Origin: Paenibacillus montaniterrae
Lineage (GTDB): Bacteria > Bacillota > Bacilli > Paenibacillales > Paenibacillaceae
Direction: 5' to 3'
Assembly (NCBI RefSeq): GCF_018403185.1
Contig: NZ_BOSE01000003.1
Span: 1-64,000, forward strand
Length of the DNA: 64,000 nt
The notes below the pieces were generated by a model that searched no databases, was not told the DNA's origin, and saw only the letters and a list, made by a program, of their open reading frames with translations. This document shows, in pieces, positions 52,146 through 60,196 of this stretch (position 1 is the stretch's first letter; each line of letters begins with the position of its first letter). Position numbers and translations under genes: made by a program.

Positions 52146-53834
52146 ATGGCTGAATATTTTTCACCTGGCGTTTATGTTGAGGAGTTTGATAGTGCTGGAC
52201 AACCTTTATCAGGGGTAAGCACGAGTATTGCCGGCTTTATTGGTTTGGCAGAGCTGGGGCCAGTGACAGGCTTGCCGACGCTAGTGACAAGCATGAACGA
52301 TTTCAAGCGCAGCTTCGGCGGATATTTATCGCACAATCAGTTTGGTGAATACAGATATTTGGCTTATGCTGTAGAGCAGTTTTTTATTAACGGAGGCTCG
52401 CAAGCCTACATTGTGCGCGTTGCGCCTGCCGATGCGCAAGCAGCAAGCGGCGAGCATGCCACGATGACGATTAAAGCCAAAAATGTTGGCGCATGGGGGA
52501 ACGGCATCAGCATCGCTTTAGTTCCGTCAAGCAAAGCGAAAACATCGATTGTTGCTGAGCTTGGCGACAACAAGTATCAAGTGAAGAACAGCGCCGGTTT
52601 TTATGCTGGTGATGAGGTTGCTTTCACGAGTGAAAACGGAGTCGAGCAATTAGCTGTTGTCAGCGTCAAGGACAATGTCATTGAGCTGTCTGGCAATCTG
52701 TCGGGCGATGTTGTGACGGCTGCTGGCGAGGTGCCGACAAAGCTGCTGACAACCTCGGAATTTACGCTGCTGCTGGCCTACGGCAATATCGCTGAAAAAT
52801 TTGAAAATCTGTCCTTTAATATTGAAGCTGCCAACTTTGTTGAGAAGGTGCTGGTCAAATCCACGCTTATTGAAGCAGCTGTTAAGGAAGGCGGCTCGGT
52901 TGCCAGTCTTTTCGCTGACGAGCAGCGTGCAACGATTACGTTAAGCGGAGGCTCTGACGGCTCAGCAGGAGCTGTAGACGCCAGCACCTATATCGGCGAG
53001 GACAACGGCCCTGGGAAGCGTACAGGCATTCAAGCGTTTATCGACAATGATAATGCCAGCATTATGGCTATCCCGGGGGTTACAATTCCGGCCGTGCAGC
53101 TGGCGCTTGTGGCGCATTGCGAAAATTTGGCCAGCCGCTTTGCGGTGCTTGACATTCCGCGCGACAAAACATCCGTGCAGGAGGTGTTGGAGCATCGTGA
53201 GCTGTTTGATTCCAGCTATGCAGCCTTGTACAACCCGTGGCTGCAAGTTTTTGATCCGCTTGAAAAACGCAACGTGTTTGTTCCTCCTTCCGGCTCGGTT
53301 ACTGGCGTATTCGCACGCAGCGACAGCACACGCGGTGTGGAAAAGGCTCCGGCCAATGAGGTTTTGCGCGGTGTAACAGGACTTGATGTGCAGTACAATC
53401 GCGGTGAGCAGGATATTCTCAATCCACGCGGCGTTAACCTGATTCGCAGCTTTACGGGGCAGGGCATTCGCATTTGGGGAGCTAGAACGACAAGCTCGAA
53501 CAGCCTTTGGAAATATATTAACATTCGCCGCTTGTTTATTTTTGTAGAGGAGTCCATTAAGCAAGGCACGAACTGGGTCGTATTTGAACCGAACGATGAG
53601 CGCTTGTGGGCAAGAGTACATCGTACGATTGATGCATTTCTAACTCGCGTATGGCGTGGCGGCGCGCTGCAGGGCTCTTCGCCAAGCGAGGCATTTTATA
53701 TTGATATTAGCAGCAATACGATGACCCAGGACGATATCGACAACGGACGACTCATTTGCGTGATCGGAATTGCGCCAGTGAAGCCGGCTGAATTTGTTGT
53801 ATTCCGCATTACACAAAAAACGAATGAGCAATAA
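52146..53834 (+). CDS. eCIS contractile sheath protein
   Basis: This 562-residue protein has the tail-sheath N-terminus YFSPGVYVEEFDS, the IAGFIGLAELGPV block, and the conserved C-terminal domain with RGVNLIRSFTGQGIRIWGART, YINIRRLFIFVEESI and a final KPAEFVVFRI. The sheath surrounds the tube and contracts to drive it into the target cell. ATG 52146 has only a weak ribosome site; a strong AAAGGAGG sits about 40 bases upstream. A single sheath gene is seen here, while Afp has three. Confidence 0.93.
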   Translation: MAEYFSPGVYVEEFDSAGQPLSGVSTSIAGFIGLAELGPVTGLPTLVTSMNDFKRSFGGYLSHNQFGEYRYLAYAVEQFFINGGSQAYIVRVAPADAQAASGEHATMTIKAKNVGAWGNGISIALVPSSKAKTSIVAELGDNKYQVKNSAGFYAGDEVAFTSENGVEQLAVVSVKDNVIELSGNLSGDVVTAAGEVPTKLLTTSEFTLLLAYGNIAEKFENLSFNIEAANFVEKVLVKSTLIEAAVKEGGSVASLFADEQRATITLSGGSDGSAGAVDASTYIGEDNGPGKRTGIQAFIDNDNASIMAIPGVTIPAVQLALVAHCENLASRFAVLDIPRDKTSVQEVLEHRELFDSSYAALYNPWLQVFDPLEKRNVFVPPSGSVTGVFARSDSTRGVEKAPANEVLRGVTGLDVQYNRGEQDILNPRGVNLIRSFTGQGIRIWGARTTSSNSLWKYINIRRLFIFVEESIKQGTNWVVFEPNDERLWARVHRTIDAFLTRVWRGGALQGSSPSEAFYIDISSNTMTQDDIDNGRLICVIGIAPVKPAEFVVFRITQKTNEQ

Positions 53835-53869
53835 TCCATATAACTTGTGAGAGAAAGGAAGATTAGGTC

Positions 53870-54307
53870 ATGGCAGGAGAAAGAAATGATCCGTACCGCA
53901 AGTTTCGGTTCCGTGTAGAGGTTGAAGGCATTGATCAAGGAGGATTCAATGAAGTGTCTGGCTTTGATGCTTCGCTGGATGTCATTGAGTATCGCGAGGG
54001 CACGGACACGATAACGCCGCGCAAGCTGCCTGGACTTGCAAAATACGGCAATATTACGCTGAAATGGGGAGCGACGGACTCCATGGATCTATTCGAGTGG
54101 ATTCAGGAGTGTATTGTGGAAGGCACGATTGAGCGTAAAACCGTTACGATTATCGCGATCAATGAAGAAGGCGAGGATGTTGCAACCTGGCAAGTAAATG
54201 AAGCGTGGCCAACGAAATATACTGCGCCAGACTTTAACGCAACGGCCTCTGAGGTGGCGATTGAGCTGCTGGAGCTGGCTCATGAAGGCATGATCCGCAC
54301 ACAATAA
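53870..54307 (+). CDS. eCIS inner tube protein (Afp1/Pvc1-like)
   Basis: This 145-residue protein has the gp19/Hcp-like tube pattern: DPYRKFRFRVEVEG, GFNEVSGFDASLDVIEYREG, LPGLAKYGNITLKWG and a closing NATASEVAIELLELAHEG. It stacks as hexamers inside the sheath. GAAAGGAAG precedes the ATG. A hairpin after the gene probably lowers expression of the genes that follow, consistent with the high copy number of sheath and tube. Confidence 0.92.
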   Translation: MAGERNDPYRKFRFRVEVEGIDQGGFNEVSGFDASLDVIEYREGTDTITPRKLPGLAKYGNITLKWGATDSMDLFEWIQECIVEGTIERKTVTIIAINEEGEDVATWQVNEAWPTKYTAPDFNATASEVAIELLELAHEGMIRTQ

Positions 54308-54336
54308 GCAATAGTGCCGTACAGGTACAGGCAAAG

Positions 54337-54362
54337 GGAACAACAGCTAGCTGGGTTGTTCC
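54337..54362 (+). terminator. attenuator-like hairpin after sheath and tube genes
   Basis: GGAACAAC (54337-54344) pairs perfectly with GTTGTTCC (54355-54362), followed by TTCGTCTGTTT. It sits between the high-copy structural genes and the assembly and baseplate genes. Confidence 0.6.
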
Positions 54363-54431
54363 TTCGTCTGTTTACAGCTTATAACAGCCCCACTGCTTTA
54401 CCAGCTTGAATTATGTTTAGGGAGGAACACG

Positions 54432-54812
54432 ATGATGTCATTTGCAACTGAATTTCAATTTGTACTGCCGCGCGGCTACGTAGATGAAAATGGAACACTG
54501 CATCGCCATGGCACGATGAGATTGGCTACTGCCGCGGATGAGATTTTGCCAATGCGCGATCCGCGCGTCCAGCAAAACCCTGGCTATTTGTCGATCATCC
54601 TGTTGGCAAGAGTTATTACCAAGCTTGGCGACCTGCGAGCAATTGATACGAAGACGATCGAAAAAATGTTTACCGCCGACCTGGCCTATTTACAAAATTT
54701 TTACCGTGAAATCAATGAAATGGAGAAGCTTGCTGTCAAAACTAGCTGTCCGAAATGCGGTCATGATCACGAGGTCGATATCTCTTTTTTATCTCAGATG
54801 GAAGGGGCATAA
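54432..54812 (+). CDS. eCIS tail-assembly-chaperone-like protein (gpG-like)
   Basis: This 126-residue protein starts with FATEFQFVLPRGYVDENG, a pattern of tail-assembly proteins that act before the tape measure in phages, and ends in a small metal-binding-like motif CPKCGHDHEVD. GGAGG at 54421 precedes the ATG. A slippery TTTTTTA lies at codons 119-120, seven codons before the stop. Slipping back one base would join it to the next open frame and make a 188-residue fusion, as gpG and gpGT are made in lambda. In Afp this place is held by a small gene of different type. Confidence 0.75.
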   Translation: MMSFATEFQFVLPRGYVDENGTLHRHGTMRLATAADEILPMRDPRVQQNPGYLSIILLARVITKLGDLRAIDTKTIEKMFTADLAYLQNFYREINEMEKLAVKTSCPKCGHDHEVDISFLSQMEGA

Positions 54813-54836
54813 GCGTATATCCCGAGCAGCGCTTAT
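54785..54836 (+). promoter_or_regulatory. candidate -1 programmed ribosomal frameshift site
   Basis: T TTT TTA at 54785-54791 is in the correct phase (zero-frame codons TTT 54786-54788 and TTA 54789-54791). A 7-bp perfect stem ATAAGCG/CGCTTAT (54809-54815 and 54830-54836) lies 17 bases downstream as a possible stimulator. The -1 frame has no stop until 54995. Confidence 0.75.
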
Positions 54837-54997
54837 ACGAAGAAGTTGGATTTATCGCTTACTACTTCCATTGGTCGCATGAGGAAATTATGAATTTGGA
54901 GCATCGGGATCGCCGACGCTGGTGCGAGGAAATTTCGCGTATAAACCGTAAAATGAGCGGCGATGCCGAGAGGAAAAATCCGTTTGATGTGTTCTAG
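54791..54997 (+). CDS. -1 frame extension (DUF6760-like), made only by frameshift
   Basis: The frame encodes 68 residues after the slip site, including YPEQRLYEEVGFIAYYFHWS and EEIMNLEHRDRRRWCEEIS, and ends at TAG 54995. This resembles the short DUF6760-type proteins found after assembly proteins in eCIS and phage tail loci. No ATG, GTG or TTG start with a ribosome site exists before the conserved part; the first ATG falls inside it. Translation by frameshift from the upstream gene explains this best. Family assignment is from memory. Confidence 0.7.
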   Translation: MSDGRGISVYPEQRLYEEVGFIAYYFHWSHEEIMNLEHRDRRRWCEEISRINRKMSGDAERKNPFDVF

Positions 54998-55026
54998 TCT
55001 TAGTCTTAGGAAGGGAGCGAGGGGCT

Positions 55027-55461
55027 ATTCAATCATCAAACTACGGATTAGTTGGAAATTATCGCTTTATGGTAGAGATAGATTTCGTTATCGTAGCGGG
55101 CTTTGCTGAGATAAGCGGCTTAACGGTGGAAACGGAAATCGAGGAGTACCGCGAGGGCGGTGTCAACGATTTCGTTCATAAGCTGGTTAAAGGGACGAGG
55201 CATGTGCCCATTGTGCTCAAGCGCGGCTTGCTGGACAACGATGTGCTGTGGAAATGGCATCGTGAGGTCGTACAGGGAAATATTGTGCGCCGCAGCGGCT
55301 CGATTATTTTATTCAACGAAAGCTTTGACGAGCACCGCCGTTGGAGCTTTGAAGATGCCTACCCGATCAAATGGGTTGGCCCTGATCTTAATGCTACCTC
55401 TAGCGAGGTTGCGATTGAGCAATTGGAGCTGGCGCATAACGGCTTCAAAATTATTAAATAG
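55027..55461 (+). CDS. eCIS second tube protein (Afp5-like), probable ATT start
   Basis: The first ATG in frame (55069) would cut off the first strand of the fold. Upstream codons read QSSNYGLVGNYRF, which aligns with the N-terminus of the first tube protein, and the only start candidate is ATT 55027, with AAGGGAG nine bases upstream. The full product is 144 residues with AEISGLTVETEIEEYREGG, VPIVLKRGLL and NATSSEVAIEQLELAHNG. It would form the tube ring next to the baseplate hub. An AUU start, as in infC, would limit its amount. Confidence 0.82.
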   Translation: MQSSNYGLVGNYRFMVEIDFVIVAGFAEISGLTVETEIEEYREGGVNDFVHKLVKGTRHVPIVLKRGLLDNDVLWKWHREVVQGNIVRRSGSIILFNESFDEHRRWSFEDAYPIKWVGPDLNATSSEVAIEQLELAHNGFKIIK

Positions 55462-55484
55462 GTTAGCAGAGAGGAGCGATACAG

Positions 55485-58400
55485 ATGAAAGCTGGAAAGC
55501 GGGACGAAGCACAAGCAATACGCCCTATTCATCTCACTGATCATAGCTTTGTATCGCGACTAATGAGCAAATACAGCTGGTCCATTTATGGAGCAGCGCC
55601 TCGCAGCACGATGCAGTTCCATAAGGAGCAGCGGCAGGCTGGCGCAGAAGCAGTCTCGATATCGCCACGTATTGAAATCAAGCAGTTTATTCAGCCTTTG
55701 CATGTGCAGCTCATCTATCGTTCGGGCGAGCTTGCTGCGCTGGCGCAAGCAAAGACGCAGGCATTGGCATCCTTGGCGAAGCATGCGATGCCGAGGCTGG
55801 AGCAGGCGGTGAAAGAGCAAGCCTCTATTAAGCAAGAAATGAGATTAATAGAACTGCCAAGTGCCGAGCTTGGAGGAACCAGGCATATTTCCCGAAGCAG
55901 CGAGGCAAAGGGCCGGCGGCTTCTTGCAGCGCCGCAGCGGCATGAGCTTGTACCATTTAGCTCTGCCTATCCATTGCTGCATCGTATAGAGCAGGAACGA
56001 GTTGCTGCTGTTAAACGCAAATCAGCTCAGCAGCTGCTGGACAAAGTAGGGCAAGTCGAGCTTAAGCTAGAACAGGAGCTTGCAGTGATTCGCAGCAAGC
56101 AGCAGCATACGCATTCAGAGCATAGCGGACTACAGCAGCACGTTGCCACTGCAAGCAAGGCTCAAGCAATTGCGTCTTCAGCAGCGAAAGAGCCGTCAGC
56201 AGCGAAAGAGCTTCCGGCAGTAATAGAACAATCAGTAGCGAAAGAGCCTCCGGCAGTAATAGAACAATCAGTAGCGAAAGAGCCTCCGACAGTAATAGAA
56301 CAATCAGTAGTGAAAGAGCCTCCAACTGCAATAGAGCCGCCAGCAGCAATAAAGCTACCAGCAGCAGTAGAGCCGCCAGCAGCAATAAAGCTACCAGCAG
56401 CAGTAGAGCCACTGGCAAAAGCAAAGCCCTATTCAGCAGCGGTGCCCGGATCAACGGCAGAGCTTTCGGTGGTCAGACAGACTGGTGCCATTAGCGTGAA
56501 GTGGAGCAAGCTGGTTCAGCAGTCTTTGCTGTCAGTTGAAGCTGCCAATGCAGCAGCCCTTCATCATCTAAAGACGGCAGATCATGGTCAGGCGGCAGCG
56601 GACAGCAGCACTGCCAATGTGGCACAAAGCACAGTCAGGCTACGAAAAAGAGCGATTTTGCAAGCAAAAGCTAAGCTTCAAGAGCAGGTGCAGAATAAGC
56701 AAATTATGAAGCATCAGCTGCTGCTTGTATCTGAAAGCAGCAAGCAATTAATTCGTAAGCATTCAGCCGCTTTATTGCGGAACATGCAGCAGCTAGTCAT
56801 AAAATCAAAGCCAAACGAGCCGCTGCAGTTAAGCTACCGAATGACACAAGATCAAAAAAGCCTGCATGAGCGCAAAGTAACTCAGGTGCATCGTACGCAG
56901 CCTTTATATACTGCTGTAGCAGAGCAGAGAGCGTCCTCGGCAATACAGCGCAGCAAGCAGGAGCAAGCTGCGGGAAGCAAGCAGCATCGCAATGAGCAGG
57001 AGCGAGCTGCAGGAAACAAGCAGCGACACAACGAACAGGAGCAAGCTGCAGGAAACAACCAGCAACATAGCGAGCAAGTCATAATGCCCAAACGTCTTCA
57101 AACAAGCCCGCAGCAAATTGCCGGGCTGCGAGACTGGAATATAAGGCTCAACCAGCAAGGGGAAACAGTTGTTTCCATTCGATCAGGGCAAGAGAAGCAA
57201 CAAGGATCCGCAACGACGACTATTCGGCTAGTTCATCGCAAGCTGTCAGAGCATGAGCAGCAGCTAACTGTTCAACGAATGGCTAAACAGCAAGCGGAAC
57301 TGCCTGTATATAGAAAGCAAAAGATAGAACGTGCAAGGCGTACTGGAGTCGTTTTACCAGCCGCGGCTGCGAGTACGAACAAGATTGCAAATACAAAGCA
57401 TCATAATGAAAGAAGCGCAGGAAATATAACGAAGCTTCAGCGAGATGATCGCCTAAGCTTCTATCTGCTAACAAAGCGAGCGCTCGTTGCTCGCATACAG
57501 CAGCAGTTTTATGCAGCAAAGCGAAGCCAGGCTGTTCTCATTTTTGCCCAGCAGCCTGCAAAGCTAAGACTAAGACTACCCCATGTTAATCGACAAATTA
57601 CAGTGCTTGAGCCTGTACAGGCAAGGCTAGAGCAGCTGCTGCAGCCGATTGTACGCCGACTGCAGTCTTCTGTGTTTCATTCTGTAAATGCTGTGGAAGC
57701 ACAGAGTTCAACGGCACAGCCTGATCGGGAATTATACAGCGGGCAGCGTAATGAGCAAAAGCAGCTTAAGCTGCTAACGCTAGTGCAGCGTATAGAGCAG
57801 CAAACGCTGTTGGCGCGAAGATTATATTCCGCCAGCTCGTTAACAGCAAGTCAGCCAGACCTCGAGAGGAAACGCTTTAAGCAAACTCAAGCAAGTATGG
57901 TGGCTGCGCTCAACAATCAGCTGGACATCAGACCGATGCAGCAGCGAGATAAAGCAAGGCTTTATTACAAACCAGGGCAGACTCTCCAAGCTGGAAGCAT
58001 GCCAGCAGTAAGGCAGGCAAGAAGCGAATTTTTAAGCCGTTTGCTTGCGGGTAGACAAGGTCAATTAGAAAGACGACCAGCTGCTAATCGAGCCATGCTG
58101 GAGCATGTTCAAAAACGAGAGGCTGCTTCAGCTCAATATGCAAGTAAACAACTGGAACAGGAGCTCATGCGAGTTCAGTCCGCACATGCTGTGGAGCAAG
58201 CAGCAGACGCTGTAATGCAAAAACTTGAGGATGCAGGTAACAGCATTGGGCAGCACTACTATCGGCGTTTAGTACAAAGCGTGACGGCTCCTAAGATTTC
58301 ATCTAATAAACAGGCCAGCCTGCAAACTATAGCCGGTCTGCGGATTATGGCAGCATTATATAACCCACAACTTGTACGAGGACAAATAGCCTGGGAGCAG

Positions 58401-59495
58401 CTTTTCGGGCAGCCTCAGCATAATCAGCTCAGGGCCAGCACGTTCGCAGGTCAACTGCCGCAGCTGCTGCTCCCAGCTCAGCGCAATGCGTCAGTGTCTA
58501 CTATGCAAATGAATATTGTATATAACGTTGAGCGCAACAGAGTCCTTCGCAATGATCGAAGCGGGAGCACTGCGAACAGGTGGCGGACAGTTGAGGCAAT
58601 CCCACGGAAAAGCAGACTGGCGCCAGCGCCAGCACTAGCAACGATGGCAAAATTAAATGCTATTCAATCTCAAATGTTGACTGTATTGCCAGATCGTTTG
58701 TTGCAGGCCATGCGGCAAGGCCGAGCAATACAAGGCACAGCAACTGACCAAGCAATGTATGGCCCAGCAATACGCAACCAGGCAACGCAAATTGTGGCAG
58801 CGCCTAGCTCAGCAACGTACGATCTGGCATCACGCGGCCTGGCAGCAGAAGGTTTAGCGCTACGTAGTCAAGCACTGCAAAGCATAGCATTGCACAGCCC
58901 AGAATCACGCGGCCTGGCATCACGTGGCCTGGCAGCAGAAGGTTTAGCGCTACGTAGTCAAGCACTGCAAAGCATAGCATTGCACAGCCCGGCATCACGC
59001 GGTCTGGCAGTAGAAGGTTTAGCGCTACGTATTCAAGCAACACAAGGCCTGGCACCGCACAGCCCAGTATTACGCGGCCTGGCGGCACCTGATCTAGCAG
59101 TGCAAGTCTTGGCCCAGCATAACCCAGCATCACGCGGCCCGGCAGTACAAGTCCAAGCCCCGGCGACGCAAGCTGCACATGCGCTGGATCAGCCCGCTGC
59201 TGCTCGCAGTGGACAAGCACCACTGCAGGCAAGGCAGCAATTCGCTTTTAAGGTCAGCGAGCAGCGTCACCCTCTGGCAAGGCTTGATGTGAAGAAGGAA
59301 GCGGCAAAGCAGGCTGAGCCGCATGGCGTAAAGCAATTGCAGCAAACGGTGCAGCGTCTGGAACAGCAGCTGCAGGAGCAACAGGCTGAGCTCGTCAAGA
59401 AGGAAACGCAAAGCTCAACGCGTCAATTAGTTGATCAATTGTATGAAGAACTGTCGCGCAAGCTTCGGATGGAAGCGAAGCGCATCGGACGCTAG
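55485..59495 (+). CDS. 1336-residue cysteine-free Gln/Ala/Arg-rich eCIS protein, function unknown
   Basis: The product is long, helical and low in complexity, with no cysteine that I could see. After residue 1-100 come a Glu/Pro/Ala repeat block (about 233-310, units like AKEPPAVIEQSV), long Gln-rich coiled-coil stretches, a repeat block near 1115-1230 (units of 30 and 25 residues with RGLAAEGLALRSQALQSIAL), and a C-terminal coiled coil ending in LYEELSRKLRMEAKRIGR. It has no membrane segments. It sits between the second tube gene and the LysM gene, where Afp has only a tiny gene. It could be a tape measure, a tube-lumen or a baseplate scaffold protein; which is unknown. Confidence 0.6.
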   Translation: MKAGKRDEAQAIRPIHLTDHSFVSRLMSKYSWSIYGAAPRSTMQFHKEQRQAGAEAVSISPRIEIKQFIQPLHVQLIYRSGELAALAQAKTQALASLAKHAMPRLEQAVKEQASIKQEMRLIELPSAELGGTRHISRSSEAKGRRLLAAPQRHELVPFSSAYPLLHRIEQERVAAVKRKSAQQLLDKVGQVELKLEQELAVIRSKQQHTHSEHSGLQQHVATASKAQAIASSAAKEPSAAKELPAVIEQSVAKEPPAVIEQSVAKEPPTVIEQSVVKEPPTAIEPPAAIKLPAAVEPPAAIKLPAAVEPLAKAKPYSAAVPGSTAELSVVRQTGAISVKWSKLVQQSLLSVEAANAAALHHLKTADHGQAAADSSTANVAQSTVRLRKRAILQAKAKLQEQVQNKQIMKHQLLLVSESSKQLIRKHSAALLRNMQQLVIKSKPNEPLQLSYRMTQDQKSLHERKVTQVHRTQPLYTAVAEQRASSAIQRSKQEQAAGSKQHRNEQERAAGNKQRHNEQEQAAGNNQQHSEQVIMPKRLQTSPQQIAGLRDWNIRLNQQGETVVSIRSGQEKQQGSATTTIRLVHRKLSEHEQQLTVQRMAKQQAELPVYRKQKIERARRTGVVLPAAAASTNKIANTKHHNERSAGNITKLQRDDRLSFYLLTKRALVARIQQQFYAAKRSQAVLIFAQQPAKLRLRLPHVNRQITVLEPVQARLEQLLQPIVRRLQSSVFHSVNAVEAQSSTAQPDRELYSGQRNEQKQLKLLTLVQRIEQQTLLARRLYSASSLTASQPDLERKRFKQTQASMVAALNNQLDIRPMQQRDKARLYYKPGQTLQAGSMPAVRQARSEFLSRLLAGRQGQLERRPAANRAMLEHVQKREAASAQYASKQLEQELMRVQSAHAVEQAADAVMQKLEDAGNSIGQHYYRRLVQSVTAPKISSNKQASLQTIAGLRIMAALYNPQLVRGQIAWEQLFGQPQHNQLRASTFAGQLPQLLLPAQRNASVSTMQMNIVYNVERNRVLRNDRSGSTANRWRTVEAIPRKSRLAPAPALATMAKLNAIQSQMLTVLPDRLLQAMRQGRAIQGTATDQAMYGPAIRNQATQIVAAPSSATYDLASRGLAAEGLALRSQALQSIALHSPESRGLASRGLAAEGLALRSQALQSIALHSPASRGLAVEGLALRIQATQGLAPHSPVLRGLAAPDLAVQVLAQHNPASRGPAVQVQAPATQAAHALDQPAAARSGQAPLQARQQFAFKVSEQRHPLARLDVKKEAAKQAEPHGVKQLQQTVQRLEQQLQEQQAELVKKETQSSTRQLVDQLYEELSRKLRMEAKRIGR

Positions 59496-59524
59496 CACAT
59501 AGGTTGAAGGGAGGCTTAAGGCTG

Positions 59525-60181
59525 TTGGATAGCGGATTGGAAAAGGCGATTATCGTAATTAAGTTTGCCAAGAAGGAAGACCGTGTGAAGGTTAAGTTTA
59601 ATCCTACTGAATACAGCATGGAATCAGGCAATCAATATTCATGGCAGAGCATTCCTGGCTTGTCGCAGCCTTTGGCGCAGTTTGTAGCAGGAGAAGCAAC
59701 AACGCTCAGCATGGAGCTGTTTTTCGATACATCGGAAGAAATTGATGAAGCGACAAAACAAAAGGTAGATGTCCGCGACTATACGAAAAAGGTTGTAGCC
59801 GCGCTCGATATTGACAAGGATTTGCATGCGCCGCCTACCTGTACCTTTATGTGGGGCTCGCTGAATTTTACGGGTGTCATTGAAAAAATAAGTCAGCGGT
59901 TTACGATGTTTGGCAGCGATGGCAAGCCAATTCGCGCAACATTGAATGTGACCTTTAAGGCGATTCAGTCGATGAAGGATCAGCTAAAGCATATTCCGCG
60001 CCAGTCGGCAGACCGAACCAAGCAGCGCATCGTCAAGCAGGGAGACAAGCTTTGGCAAATTGCAGCAGAGGAATATGAGGACCCTGCGCTATGGAGAGCG
60101 ATCGCTCGCGCCAACGATATTGCTGACCCGGGAAATCTTGAGCCAGGCAGGCTGCTGACGATCCCTCGCTTGTACGGCTAG
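59525..60181 (+). CDS. LysM-domain baseplate hub protein (Afp7/Pvc7-like)
   Basis: TTG 59525, with GAAGGGAGG ten bases upstream, gives 218 residues. The N-terminal part (IIVIKFAKKEDRVKVKFNPTEY, PLAQFVAGEATTLSMELFFDT) is the conserved CIS domain, and the C-terminal 50 residues are a LysM domain (VKQGDKLWQIAAEEYEDP...LEPGRLLTIP). This protein links the tube-initiator ring to the hub. It overlaps nothing; the hub gene begins 15 bases later. Confidence 0.88.
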   Translation: MDSGLEKAIIVIKFAKKEDRVKVKFNPTEYSMESGNQYSWQSIPGLSQPLAQFVAGEATTLSMELFFDTSEEIDEATKQKVDVRDYTKKVVAALDIDKDLHAPPTCTFMWGSLNFTGVIEKISQRFTMFGSDGKPIRATLNVTFKAIQSMKDQLKHIPRQSADRTKQRIVKQGDKLWQIAAEEYEDPALWRAIARANDIADPGNLEPGRLLTIPRLYG

Positions 60182-60196
60182 AGGAGGCATAAGCAG

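Noticed and set aside
55560..57158. Leu- and Cys-rich minus-strand frames over the 1336-residue gene
   Set aside because: They are shadows of Gln/Ala/Glu codon-rich sequence, without ribosome sites, and overlap a continuous plus-strand gene.
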